From an uncultured Flavobacteriaceae bacterium (GTDB lineage Bacteria > Bacteroidota > Bacteroidia > Flavobacteriales > Flavobacteriaceae), in assembly GCA_938088195.1 (NCBI GenBank), contig CALKEO010000050.1, positions 1-54,672 of the forward strand: 54,672 nt of DNA. The letters are read 5' to 3'. The position numbers and the translations under genes were made by a program. The notes under the pieces are model-generated. The model was not told where the DNA came from. It saw only the letters and a list, made by a program, of their open reading frames with translations, and searched no databases. Below, piece after piece: positions 36,736 through 44,824 of this stretch; the first letter of the stretch is position 1; each line of letters opens with the position of its first letter.

Positions 36736-38856
36736 ATGAAAAAAAAAGATAATAATTTATTAACTAATCACCTTTTGTCTTTTTTCGAGAAATCTCCAAA
36801 AAGAAAATATAATTATAGACAGCTATTAAACCAGTTGCCTTATCAAGTTAAAAAAAACGATATTAAAGAAGCTTTATTTTTACTCGAGCAAAGAAAAAGA
36901 ATTAAACAAATAAATCCAGGCAGCTATATTCTAAACAAAGTTAATAAAACCCTAGAGGGAGTTTTAGATAAAACAAATAGTGGATCGGGTTATATTGTAA
37001 GGAAAGAAGTTGAAAAAGATGTTTTTGTTTCTGAAAAAAATATTTTAAATGCTTTTGATGGAGATTTAGTTCAATTTGTAATGGTATCAAACAGAGAGGC
37101 TAAAATCATTAAAATAAAAGAAAGAAAAAAAATAAACTTTGTAGGAGTAACAAAAAGCATATCCAACAGACTTTTTGTTTCAACAACCGGAAAAAAAGAT
37201 AAAATAGATTTTTTAATTACGGAGCCAAAAAAAATAAAAGACAATCAGTTAGTTGTGGTAGGTTTTTTAAACTGGGACAAAGAGCATCCAGAAGCTAAAA
37301 TTATCAAAACAATAGGCGAACAAGGTGTAGTTGATAATGAAATACATGCTATTTTACAAGAGTATAATTTGCCATATGACTTTTCTGACGAGCTAATAAA
37401 AGAAGCAGAGAATTTAAAAAAACTTCAAAACATTAAAGAAACAAACAAAAGAAAGGATTTAAGAAATATAACAACAATAACAATTGATCCTGAAGACGCA
37501 AAAGATTTTGACGATGCTATTTCTATAGAAATAAAAAAACATAAAACAGAAATAGGAATACACATCGCAGACGTATCGCATTTTTTAAAAAAAGATTCAA
37601 TTTTAGACAAGGAAGCCTATACAAGAGGAACCTCCGTTTATTTAGTTGATAGAGTTGTGCCTATGCTTCCTGAATCGCTTTCAAATAATTTATGTTCTTT
37701 AAGACCAAACGAAGATAAATATACCTTTTCAGCCCTATTTACTTTTAATGAAAAACATCAAATAATAGACCAGTGGTTTGGAAAAACAATAATTAATTCA
37801 AATCAAAGGTTCAGCTATAACGAAGCACAATATATAATAGAAACCAAAAAAGAAACAATTCCTAAAGAGGTGTCTTTATCAAAAGAATCTTATCAAATTA
37901 AAAAAGAAATAAAAGAAGGAATAATATTGTTAAACAAAATAGCAATAGAACTTAGAAGTAAGAGAATAAATAAAGGGTCAATCTTATTTAATAAAAAAGA
38001 AGTAAAGTTTATTTTAAATAAAGAAAAAGAACCTATCAGTACGGTAATTAAAGAAACGAAAGCCTCAAACAAACTTGTAGAAGAGTTTATGTTATTAGCA
38101 AACAAAAAAGTTGCAGAAATTTTTTTAAAACAAAAAAACAAACAAAATATTTATAGAGTTCATGATCAGCCAGATGAAGAAAAACTAATAGCATTAGAAA
38201 GAATAATTAAAAACCTTGGCTATAAAAACAGGTTTGGAAGCTATAAAAATTTACATCACAACATAAATGATCTTTTAAAAAAAGTAGACCAAACACCAGA
38301 AAAAAATTTAATAGATACCCTTGTGATTAGAAGCATGAGTAAAGCTAAATATAGTTCAAAAAACATTGGTCACTTTGGCTTGTCTTTTGAAAAGTATACT
38401 CATTTTACTTCTCCTATTAGAAGATATCCAGACGTTATAGTTCATAGAAACCTAGAAAACATTTTATACAACATTCAAAAAACCAACAATAATCTTGAAG
38501 ACCAGTGTCTTTATTTGTCAGGAAGAGAAGAGTTATCAACAAAAGCAGAAAGAAGCTCTATTAAGTTTATGCAAGTAAAATATATGTCTTCAAAAATTAA
38601 TAAAAAATATATAGGGGTTGTTTCAGGTATAATGGAAAGGGGAGTTTTTATAGAAATTAAAGAAAATAAATGTGAAGGTTTTGTAAGAGCTAAAGATATT
38701 CCTGGAGATTATTTTGTGTTTAATGAAAAAGAATTTTTAATGTTGGGAAGAAATACAAAAGAAGAGTATAGACTGGGAGATGAAGTTTTGGTTAAGGTTA
38801 AGGGGGTAAATGAAAACAAAAAACAAATTGATTTTTTATTATTAGAAAAACTTTAA
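36736..38856 (+). CDS. rnr: Ribonuclease R
   Basis: 3'-to-5' exoribonuclease (706 residues) that degrades structured RNA. Parts in order: N-terminal winged-helix region, cold-shock-type RNA-binding segments, catalytic RNB domain with the metal aspartates in TIDPEDAKDFDDAISIE (about 250-266), and a C-terminal S1 domain (YIGVVSGIMERGVFIEI). The HFTSPIRRYPDVIVH motif typical of RNB proteins is present. It is unusually lysine- and AAA-rich. It runs rightward from the AT-rich gap. No standard -7 box was found immediately upstream. Confidence 0.96.
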   Translation: MKKKDNNLLTNHLLSFFEKSPKRKYNYRQLLNQLPYQVKKNDIKEALFLLEQRKRIKQINPGSYILNKVNKTLEGVLDKTNSGSGYIVRKEVEKDVFVSEKNILNAFDGDLVQFVMVSNREAKIIKIKERKKINFVGVTKSISNRLFVSTTGKKDKIDFLITEPKKIKDNQLVVVGFLNWDKEHPEAKIIKTIGEQGVVDNEIHAILQEYNLPYDFSDELIKEAENLKKLQNIKETNKRKDLRNITTITIDPEDAKDFDDAISIEIKKHKTEIGIHIADVSHFLKKDSILDKEAYTRGTSVYLVDRVVPMLPESLSNNLCSLRPNEDKYTFSALFTFNEKHQIIDQWFGKTIINSNQRFSYNEAQYIIETKKETIPKEVSLSKESYQIKKEIKEGIILLNKIAIELRSKRINKGSILFNKKEVKFILNKEKEPISTVIKETKASNKLVEEFMLLANKKVAEIFLKQKNKQNIYRVHDQPDEEKLIALERIIKNLGYKNRFGSYKNLHHNINDLLKKVDQTPEKNLIDTLVIRSMSKAKYSSKNIGHFGLSFEKYTHFTSPIRRYPDVIVHRNLENILYNIQKTNNNLEDQCLYLSGREELSTKAERSSIKFMQVKYMSSKINKKYIGVVSGIMERGVFIEIKENKCEGFVRAKDIPGDYFVFNEKEFLMLGRNTKEEYRLGDEVLVKVKGVNENKKQIDFLLLEKL

Positions 38857-38877
38857 TTTTATAAAACAGATTATTAA

Positions 38878-39510
38878 ATGAGCGAGTTTTTTCCTGCTAT
38901 ACCAATTGGAATTGTTTTAGCCTTTACTATTGGTCCAGTTTTTTTTACTGTCTTAGAAACTAGCATCAGCAAAGGGGTTAAGGCGGCAATTTTTGTAGAC
39001 ATTGGCGTTGTTCTTTCAGACGTATTGTTTTTTGTGATTGCCTTTTTTAGCACAAACAGCCTTTTAAAGTCTATAGAGGAAAACACAGATTCCTGGTATT
39101 TTTTAGGGGGCGTGCTTTTGGTTGCTTATGCCGGGGTGAGTCTTATTAAAATCATTCAAGAAAAAAACAGCCCAGAAAATAAAGAAGGCGCTTTAATTGA
39201 AAACAGCCCAAACCTTTTAAAAATGGTTCTAAAAGGGTTTTTGTTAAACATTATAAACGTTGTTGTTCTTTTTTATTGGGTAGGAATCATACTTTATTTT
39301 GGTCCCCAGCTAGAAATGAACGAATCTAAAATATATTTGTTTTTTATTATAATAATATCCACCTACTTTACAATTGATTTAGGTAAAATATATCTAGCCC
39401 AACAACTTAAAAAAAGACTTACAGACATAGTTATTAAAACTATAAAAATAGTTGTAAACTCTTTTATAGTGATCTGTGGTCTGTTTTTGATTTTTAAAGG
39501 GATTGTATAA
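38878..39510 (+). CDS. LysE/RhtB-family exporter
   Basis: Inner-membrane protein of 210 residues with about six hydrophobic helices. The N-terminal FPAIPIGIVLAFTIGPVFFTVLETSISKG is characteristic of the LysE/RhtB family, which exports amino acids and similar small molecules. Substrate unknown. It follows rnr by 21 bp, so it may share its transcript, and it ends at a hairpin terminator shared with tRNA-Cys. Confidence 0.85.
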   Translation: MSEFFPAIPIGIVLAFTIGPVFFTVLETSISKGVKAAIFVDIGVVLSDVLFFVIAFFSTNSLLKSIEENTDSWYFLGGVLLVAYAGVSLIKIIQEKNSPENKEGALIENSPNLLKMVLKGFLLNIINVVVLFYWVGIILYFGPQLEMNESKIYLFFIIIISTYFTIDLGKIYLAQQLKKRLTDIVIKTIKIVVNSFIVICGLFLIFKGIV

Positions 39511-39511
39511 A

Positions 39512-39537
39512 AAAACCCTCCGGTTAAGGAGGGTTTT
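39512..39537. terminator. Bidirectional terminator between the lysE-type gene and tRNA-Cys
   Basis: Perfect 10-bp stem AAAACCCTCC and GGAGGGTTTT with loop GGTTAA. T-runs follow in both directions, so it can end the plus-strand exporter transcript and the minus-strand tRNA transcript. It starts 1 base after the exporter stop and ends 1 base from the tRNA 3' end. Confidence 0.85.
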
Positions 39538-39538
39538 G

Positions 39539-39609
39539 AGGCACCGAGCGGATTCGAACCGCTGTACAAGCTTTTGCAGAGCTCTGCCTAGCCACTCGGC
39601 CACAGTGCC
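39539..39609 (-). tRNA. tRNA-Cys (GCA)
   Basis: On the minus strand the 71-nt sequence folds into a cloverleaf: a 7-bp acceptor stem GGCACTG with CGGTGCC (one U-G pair), D arm GCCGAGTGGCTAGGC, anticodon loop CTGCAAA with anticodon GCA at 39577-39575, and T arm AGCGG-TTCGAAT-CCGCT. The discriminator base is U73, as cysteinyl-tRNA synthetase requires. The 3' CCA is not encoded. It lies 25 bp downstream of folB on the same strand. Confidence 0.97.
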
Positions 39610-39634
39610 ATTTGATGTGCAAAACTACATTTTT

Positions 39635-40003
39635 TTAAATTTTGTTTTCTCTTTTTTTAGATAATTTTACAGCAACGCTTTCAACATCTCCGTTAATAGG
39701 AGGGCAAATTTTACTTACCGAAATAGTAATTTTTTGAATTCTATTGTCCTCGTTTAAAGCTCTGTTTAAAATACGCTCAGCAACTGTTTCTAAAAGCTTG
39801 GAAGGAATAGACATTTCTTCTACAATTACCTTATTAAGAAAAACATAATCGATAGCATCGTCTATTTTATCTGTTAAGGAGGCTTTTCCTAAAGCTCCTT
39901 TTGCCCACAAATTAACCAAGTATTCGCTTCCAATAATACTTTCCTCTTTTAAGCATCCATGAAAACAGTAACAGCGAACATTTTTTAAATAAATTTCTAC
40001 CAT
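39635..40003 (-). CDS. folB: Dihydroneopterin aldolase
   Basis: Folate pathway enzyme releasing glycolaldehyde from dihydroneopterin. The 122-residue protein begins with the family opening IYLKNVRCYCFHGCLKEE, and the catalytic glutamate and pterin-binding region follow around LLETVAERILN. The C-terminal ISVSKICPPINGDVESVAVKL carries the conserved lysine and glycine-proline region. Its promoter box TATCTTTG on the minus strand is 40014-40021. glnS diverges from the same gap, and tRNA-Cys lies immediately downstream. Confidence 0.92.
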   Translation of the reverse strand: MVEIYLKNVRCYCFHGCLKEESIIGSEYLVNLWAKGALGKASLTDKIDDAIDYVFLNKVIVEEMSIPSKLLETVAERILNRALNEDNRIQKITISVSKICPPINGDVESVAVKLSKKRENKI

Positions 40004-40013
40004 AAAAAACAGT

Positions 40014-40021
40014 CAAAGATA
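40014..40021 (-). promoter_or_regulatory. -7 promoter box of folB
   Basis: TATCTTTG on the minus strand matches TAnnTTTG and ends 10 bases before the folB ATG. It pairs back-to-back with the glnS box in a 64-bp divergent gap. Confidence 0.45.
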
Positions 40022-40045
40022 AATAAAGAATAGAGATGAATTCTT

Positions 40046-40053
40046 TAACTTTG
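40046..40053 (+). promoter_or_regulatory. -7 promoter box of glnS
   Basis: TAACTTTG fits TAnnTTTG and ends 14 bases before the first of two tandem TTG codons that can start glnS. Confidence 0.45.
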
Positions 40054-40067
40054 ATTTTTATTTTATT

Positions 40068-41735
40068 TTGTTGGAATCAAAAAATTTTATTGAGCAAATC
40101 ATTGAAGAGGACCTTAAAAAGGGGTTATCGCCTTCAAAATTAAAATTTAGATTTCCTCCAGAGCCCAACGGCTTTTTACACATAGGGCACGTTAAGGCAA
40201 TCTGTATAAATTTTAGCTTAGCCAAAAGATACAATGCTCCAATAGTGTTGAGGTTTGACGATACAAATCCAGAAAAAGAGGAAGAAAAATACATACAGGC
40301 CATAAAGAAAGATGTTTCTTGGCTTGGTTTCGACTGGGACGAAGAACGATATGCCTCTGATTATTTCGAAACCCTTTACAATTGGGCGGTAGACCTAATA
40401 AAAAAAGGGAAGGCCTACATAGACTCTCAGAGCTCAGAAGAAATAGCAGAGCAAAAAGGAACCCCGACCCGTCCAGGGTTTAACAGCCCACACAGAAACA
40501 GATTAGCAGAAGAGAATCTAGATCTTTTTAACAAAATGAAAGATGGTGCTTTTGATGAGGGCACACATGTTTTAAGGGCCAAAATCGACATGAGCTCCAC
40601 CAACATGCTTATGCGAGATCCTGTTATATATAGGGTGCTTAAAAAAAGTCACCCTAGAACTAAAAATGATTGGATTATTTATCCTATGTATGATTGGGCA
40701 CATGGCGAGTCTGATTATATTGAACAGATATCTCATTCGCTGTGTACACTTGAATTTGAGCCCCACAGGGAACTATATGATTGGTTTTTAGATCAAGTGT
40801 TTGAAGCCAACAAAATTAGACCCAAACAAAGAGAATTTGCCAGATTAAACTTGAGCCACACAATTACCTCAAAAAGAAAACTAATGCATTTAGTTGACAA
40901 AGGTCATGTATCCGGATGGGACGACCCAAGAATGCCAACAGTGTCGGGCTTGAAAAGAAGAGGCTATCCGCCAAGCGCGCTTGTTTCTTTTGTTAAGACT
41001 GCTGGTGTAGCTAAAAGAGAAAATGTCATTGAAGCTTCCCTTTTAGAGTTTTGCGCCAGAGAAGAATTAAACAAATCGTCTAAAAGAGCCATGGTTGTTT
41101 TAGACCCGCTTAAAATTACTATTACAAATTATCCAGAGGGTCAAACAGAACATATAAGTTCTGAAAACAATCCGGAAGACCCTGAATCGGATTTTAGAGA
41201 AATTCCTTTCTCAAGAGAATTATTTATCGAAAGAGAAGACTTTAAGCCAGAAGCGAACAGAAAGTTTTTTAGACTCAAACTTGGTAAAGAGGTACGGCTC
41301 AAAAGCGCATACATAATTCGTGCTAATGAGGCTGTATATAACGATAATCAAGAAATTATTGAGGTAAAGTGTACTTATGACCCGTTAAGCAAAAGCGGAA
41401 GCGGAACAGAAGAAAGCCAAAGGAAGGTGAAAGGAACGCTTCACTGGGTATCAAAAAAACAAGCTTTTCCAATAGAGGTTAGAGAATACGACAGGTTGTT
41501 TTTACACCCATCTCCATCAACTGCAAAAAATAATGATGAGCTTTCGCAGATGCTAAATCCAAATTCAAAAAAAATTACTAAAGCTTTTGCAGAACCGTCT
41601 TTGAAGTCTTCTAAACCCGGAAACAGGTACCAATTTCAAAGAAAAGGCTATTTTGTTGTGGACAAGGACACAACCCCAGACCAAATTGTTTTTAACAAAA
41701 CAGTTGGGCTCAGAGATAATTGGAAAAACTCTTAG
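40068..41735 (+). CDS. glnS: Glutaminyl-tRNA synthetase
   Basis: Class-I synthetase charging tRNA-Gln directly (555 residues). HIGH motif: PPEPNGFLHIGH (about 30-41), followed by LRFDDTNPEKEE. The KMSKS equivalent is TSKRKLMHL, typical of GlnRS. The C-terminal anticodon-binding beta-barrels are present. The start is one of two consecutive TTG codons (40068 or 40071); no ATG or GTG is nearby. A separate gltX gene is encoded 2.7 kb away, so both synthetases exist and Gln-tRNA need not come from the amidotransferase route. Confidence 0.96.
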   Translation: MLESKNFIEQIIEEDLKKGLSPSKLKFRFPPEPNGFLHIGHVKAICINFSLAKRYNAPIVLRFDDTNPEKEEEKYIQAIKKDVSWLGFDWDEERYASDYFETLYNWAVDLIKKGKAYIDSQSSEEIAEQKGTPTRPGFNSPHRNRLAEENLDLFNKMKDGAFDEGTHVLRAKIDMSSTNMLMRDPVIYRVLKKSHPRTKNDWIIYPMYDWAHGESDYIEQISHSLCTLEFEPHRELYDWFLDQVFEANKIRPKQREFARLNLSHTITSKRKLMHLVDKGHVSGWDDPRMPTVSGLKRRGYPPSALVSFVKTAGVAKRENVIEASLLEFCAREELNKSSKRAMVVLDPLKITITNYPEGQTEHISSENNPEDPESDFREIPFSRELFIEREDFKPEANRKFFRLKLGKEVRLKSAYIIRANEAVYNDNQEIIEVKCTYDPLSKSGSGTEESQRKVKGTLHWVSKKQAFPIEVREYDRLFLHPSPSTAKNNDELSQMLNPNSKKITKAFAEPSLKSSKPGNRYQFQRKGYFVVDKDTTPDQIVFNKTVGLRDNWKNS

Positions 41736-42670
41736 CTAGATTTTTCTTTATTTTCTTTCCTTGCTGCTGCTTTTTTCATTTCTTCTCCAATTTGATTACT
41801 TGCCGTAAACGAAGCAACCATGTTGTTTAACATTTCTGATCCCGCCTGAGGAGAGTTCGGAAGTAAGATTAAATTACTGTTAGTAGCCCCCCCAACCGAC
41901 TGAAGCGTATCATAGTGTTGTGTTACTACAATTAAAGCGGAGGCTTCTTGAGAATTTATGTCCACATTATTTAAAACCTTTACAGAATCTTCCAGCCCCC
42001 GAGCAATTTCTCTTCTTTGGTCGGCTATACCCTGCCCCTGCAGCCTTTTGCTTTCTGCTTCTGCTTTTGCCTTTTCAACGATCAATATCCTTTGGGCATC
42101 TCCCTCAAACTGTGCAGCAACTTTTTCTCTTTCAGACGCGTTAATTCTATTCATTGCCTCTTTTACCTGAAGATCTGGATCTATATCAGTAACAAGTGTC
42201 TTAATAATGTCGTATCCATAATTAAGCATCGCTTCGTTGAGCTCAGACTTTACTGCAATTGCCACATCATCTTTTCTTTCAAAAACATCGTCTAATTTCA
42301 TTTTAGGTACCTCAGCCCTTACAACATCAAAAACGTAAGAGGTAATTTGGTCTTGGGGAAAATCTAACTTATAAAAAGCCTCATAAACCTTGTCCCTGAT
42401 AACTTTGTACTGAACAGAAACTTTAAGTTTCACAAAAACATCATCTTTGGTTTTGGTCTCAACAACAACATCTAATTGTTGAATTTTCAAACTGATTCTT
42501 CCTGCTACTCTGTCTATAATAGGAATTTTTAACTGAAGTCCTGACTGGCGGGTGCTAGTATATTTGCCGAACCGTTCAATTAGAGCAGAGGTTTGTTGTT
42601 TGACCACAAAAAAGGTTCCAAATAGAAGAAGAATAACAAGAATTATAATTAAAGGGGTTATAAAAAACAT
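41732..42670 (-). CDS. SPFH/Band-7 domain membrane protein
   Basis: 312-residue stomatin/prohibitin relative. An N-terminal membrane segment (FFITPLIIILVILLLFGTFF) precedes a Band-7 domain starting VKQQTSALIERFGKY. A long coiled-coil stretch rich in alanine and glutamate follows (near 170-240). The C-terminal NLILLPN resembles the conserved end of this family. Such proteins form large membrane-bound assemblies linked to protease control and membrane microdomains. Its 3' end overlaps the convergent glnS by 4 bases, and gltX is 60 bp upstream on the same strand. Confidence 0.88.
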   Translation of the reverse strand: MFFITPLIIILVILLLFGTFFVVKQQTSALIERFGKYTSTRQSGLQLKIPIIDRVAGRISLKIQQLDVVVETKTKDDVFVKLKVSVQYKVIRDKVYEAFYKLDFPQDQITSYVFDVVRAEVPKMKLDDVFERKDDVAIAVKSELNEAMLNYGYDIIKTLVTDIDPDLQVKEAMNRINASEREKVAAQFEGDAQRILIVEKAKAEAESKRLQGQGIADQRREIARGLEDSVKVLNNVDINSQEASALIVVTQHYDTLQSVGGATNSNLILLPNSPQAGSEMLNNMVASFTASNQIGEEMKKAAARKENKEKSS

Positions 42671-42730
42671 AGGCTTAGGTTAATGGTTACACACTACAAT
42701 ATACAAATATCATGCCGCACAAGAAGGGGA

Positions 42731-44239
42731 CTATTTTATGTGTGAGACAAGCGCTTCAATCCTTTTTATAGCACTATTTTTGCCAATTACTTCCAGTGTC
42801 ATAAATAAATCCGCGCCAGAAAGTTTTCCAACAACAGCAAGCCTAACAAGGCCTAAAGCTTTACCAAAATTTAAACCAGAGGTTTTTGTAAAATGCTCTA
42901 ATGAGATTTTGATTTCTTTGGCCTTAAAAACATTAGTTTCTAAAAAGCAACAACTTAATTTTAAAAGCTCTGATGTAGCATTAGAGCCACAAAGCTTTTT
43001 AACGGCTTTTACATTATAACTTTTAGGTTTGTTAAAAAAGTAAAATGAAGAAGAGGTTAATTCTGTCAATAAATTTAGACGAGGCCTAATGAGCTCGGCA
43101 ATAGTAGCAAGATTGTCAGGGTCGAAGTTTATTCGATTTTCTTCTAAAGAAGTTTTTAGTAGCTCAACAAGCTTTTCTTTCTTTAAACCTTGAATGTGCT
43201 GTTGGTTAAACCAAATGTTTTTTTCATGATCAAATCTTGCCCCAGAGTTGTTTAAGTTTTTCAATGAAAAAGCGTTTATAAGCTGCTCCAAAGTAAAAAA
43301 CTCTTTTTCGTTTCCCGGATTCCAACCAAGCAATGATAAAAAGTTCACTAAAGCACCAGGCAAAAACCCAGCTTCTTTGTATCCATCAATAATTTGATTG
43401 TCAAGGCTCCATTTAATTGGGAAAACCGGAAAACCAAACTTCTCACCATCTCTCTTAGACAACTTGCCCTTACCCACTGGCTTTAAAATTAATGGAAGGT
43501 GAACAAACTTGGGTTTTCTCCACTCAAAGGCCTCGTATAAAAGCCAGTGCAATCCAAGCGAAGGCAACCATTCTTCGCCTCTAATTACGTGGGAAATGTT
43601 CATGTGGAAGTCGTCTACAACATTAGCAAAATGATAGGTAGGGTTTCCATCACTTTTGTATAAAACCTTATCGTCCATTAGAGAAGAAGAAAAAACCACT
43701 TTTCCCCTTAAAACATCGTAGCAAATAACATCTCTTTCGGCAGGGGTTTTAAACCGCACAACATAGCCCCCCTTCTTTATAAGTTTAGCAGTTTCTTCCT
43801 TGTTTAGAGTCAGAGAGTTTTTAAAATTTTGACGATTAAGCGCATTGTAAATAAAAGTTTCTCCATTTTTTTCTGAGTTATGTCGCGCATTGTCTAAATC
43901 CTCTTTGGAGTCAAATGCAACATAGGCCTTATCAAGCGCCATTAACCTATCTATTTGATCTTTGTAAAGCTTTTTCCTTTCACTTTGCTTGTATGGACCA
44001 AGCTCACCTCCCCTTGTTGGCCCTTCGTCTATGTTAAGACCACACCAGCTAAGAGACTCTAAAATGTGTTTTTCGCTACCCTCTACATACCTTGCTTGAT
44101 CGGTGTCTTCTATTCGCAATATAAAGTCACCCTTGTTTTTCTTAGCAAACAAATAATTAAACAGAGCCGTTCTCAGCCCCCCTATGTGCAAGGGGCCTGT
44201 TGGACTGGGAGCGAAACGAACTCTAACTTTATTAGACAT
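42731..44239 (-). CDS. gltX: Glutamyl-tRNA synthetase
   Basis: Class-I synthetase (502 residues). HIGH motif: FAPSPTGPLHIGGLRTAL (about 9-26); KMSKS equivalent: KLSKRDGEKFGFP near 256. The zinc-free insertion and C-terminal anticodon-binding helices fit standard bacterial GluRS. With glnS also present, it can be a discriminating enzyme that charges only tRNA-Glu. It is divergent from ybeY across a 159-bp gap. A near-match -7 box TATTTTAG lies just upstream of the ATG. Confidence 0.96.
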   Translation of the reverse strand: MSNKVRVRFAPSPTGPLHIGGLRTALFNYLFAKKNKGDFILRIEDTDQARYVEGSEKHILESLSWCGLNIDEGPTRGGELGPYKQSERKKLYKDQIDRLMALDKAYVAFDSKEDLDNARHNSEKNGETFIYNALNRQNFKNSLTLNKEETAKLIKKGGYVVRFKTPAERDVICYDVLRGKVVFSSSLMDDKVLYKSDGNPTYHFANVVDDFHMNISHVIRGEEWLPSLGLHWLLYEAFEWRKPKFVHLPLILKPVGKGKLSKRDGEKFGFPVFPIKWSLDNQIIDGYKEAGFLPGALVNFLSLLGWNPGNEKEFFTLEQLINAFSLKNLNNSGARFDHEKNIWFNQQHIQGLKKEKLVELLKTSLEENRINFDPDNLATIAELIRPRLNLLTELTSSSFYFFNKPKSYNVKAVKKLCGSNATSELLKLSCCFLETNVFKAKEIKISLEHFTKTSGLNFGKALGLVRLAVVGKLSGADLFMTLEVIGKNSAIKRIEALVSHIK

Positions 44240-44377
44240 TTTAATTTTTTGCTAAAATACACCCTTGTAAAAGATTTATATAAATTTTTTTCTTCTTTTT
44301 CGTCTTCTCACGAAAAGAGAGCGTATAGTTTTAAATTATAAATAACAGGGCGAATTTTATTATATGATCGAAGAGGC

Positions 44378-44385
44378 TATATTTG
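44378..44385 (+). promoter_or_regulatory. -7 promoter box of ybeY-mnmG
   Basis: TATATTTG matches TAnnTTTG exactly and ends 13 bases before the ybeY GTG. No -33 TTG was found at the expected distance. Confidence 0.5.
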
Positions 44386-44398
44386 CAAAAAAAAAACT

Positions 44399-44821
44399 GT
44401 GCCAGTAGAGTTTATTTACAACACGAAATTTAGACTTAAGAACGAGTCTGATTTTAATGATTGGATTAAGGAAATAGCCATCTCTGAGGGCTTTAGTGTT
44501 GGCAATTTAAATTATGCTTTTTTTGACGATGAGGGGTTAAAGGCCTTAAACAACAAATTTTTAAATCACGATTACTACACAGATGTCATTTCTTTTAATG
44601 AGTCTAAAGGATTCGTGATTAACGGAGACATTGCTATTTCAGTTGAGAGGGTCAAAGAGAATTCAACAAAATACAACACCTTTTTTGAAAAAGAAATGTT
44701 GCGCGTGATGGCACACGGCCTATTACACCTTATGGGCTTTGACGACAAAACCGACTTGGAAAGGATTGCGATGCAAAATGCAGAAAATATTAAAATTAAA
44801 ATGTTCCACGTGGAACAGTAA
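44399..44821 (+). CDS. ybeY: Endoribonuclease YbeY (rRNA maturation factor)
   Basis: Zinc-dependent RNase acting in 16S rRNA maturation and ribosome quality control (140 residues). The metal motif is HGLLHLMGFDD: H106 and H110 are in place, but the third ligand position is D116 where most bacteria have histidine. Aspartate there is, to my knowledge, common in Bacteroidetes. The start is GTG at 44399, the only candidate matching the family N-terminus. The last residues MFHVEQ are encoded by a perfect parS-like palindrome (44802-44817). mnmG starts 3 bp after the stop. Confidence 0.9.
   Translation: MPVEFIYNTKFRLKNESDFNDWIKEIAISEGFSVGNLNYAFFDDEGLKALNNKFLNHDYYTDVISFNESKGFVINGDIAISVERVKENSTKYNTFFEKEMLRVMAHGLLHLMGFDDKTDLERIAMQNAENIKIKMFHVEQ
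44802..44817. other. parS-like site 1, within the end of ybeY
   Basis: TGTTCCACGTGGAACA, a perfect 16-bp palindrome of the parS type bound by the chromosome-segregation protein ParB. It lies inside the last codons of ybeY, encoding FHVEQ, as happens with parS in the start of Bacillus rsmG. An identical copy is 1.9 kb away. Confidence 0.85.
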
Positions 44822-44824
44822 GCT

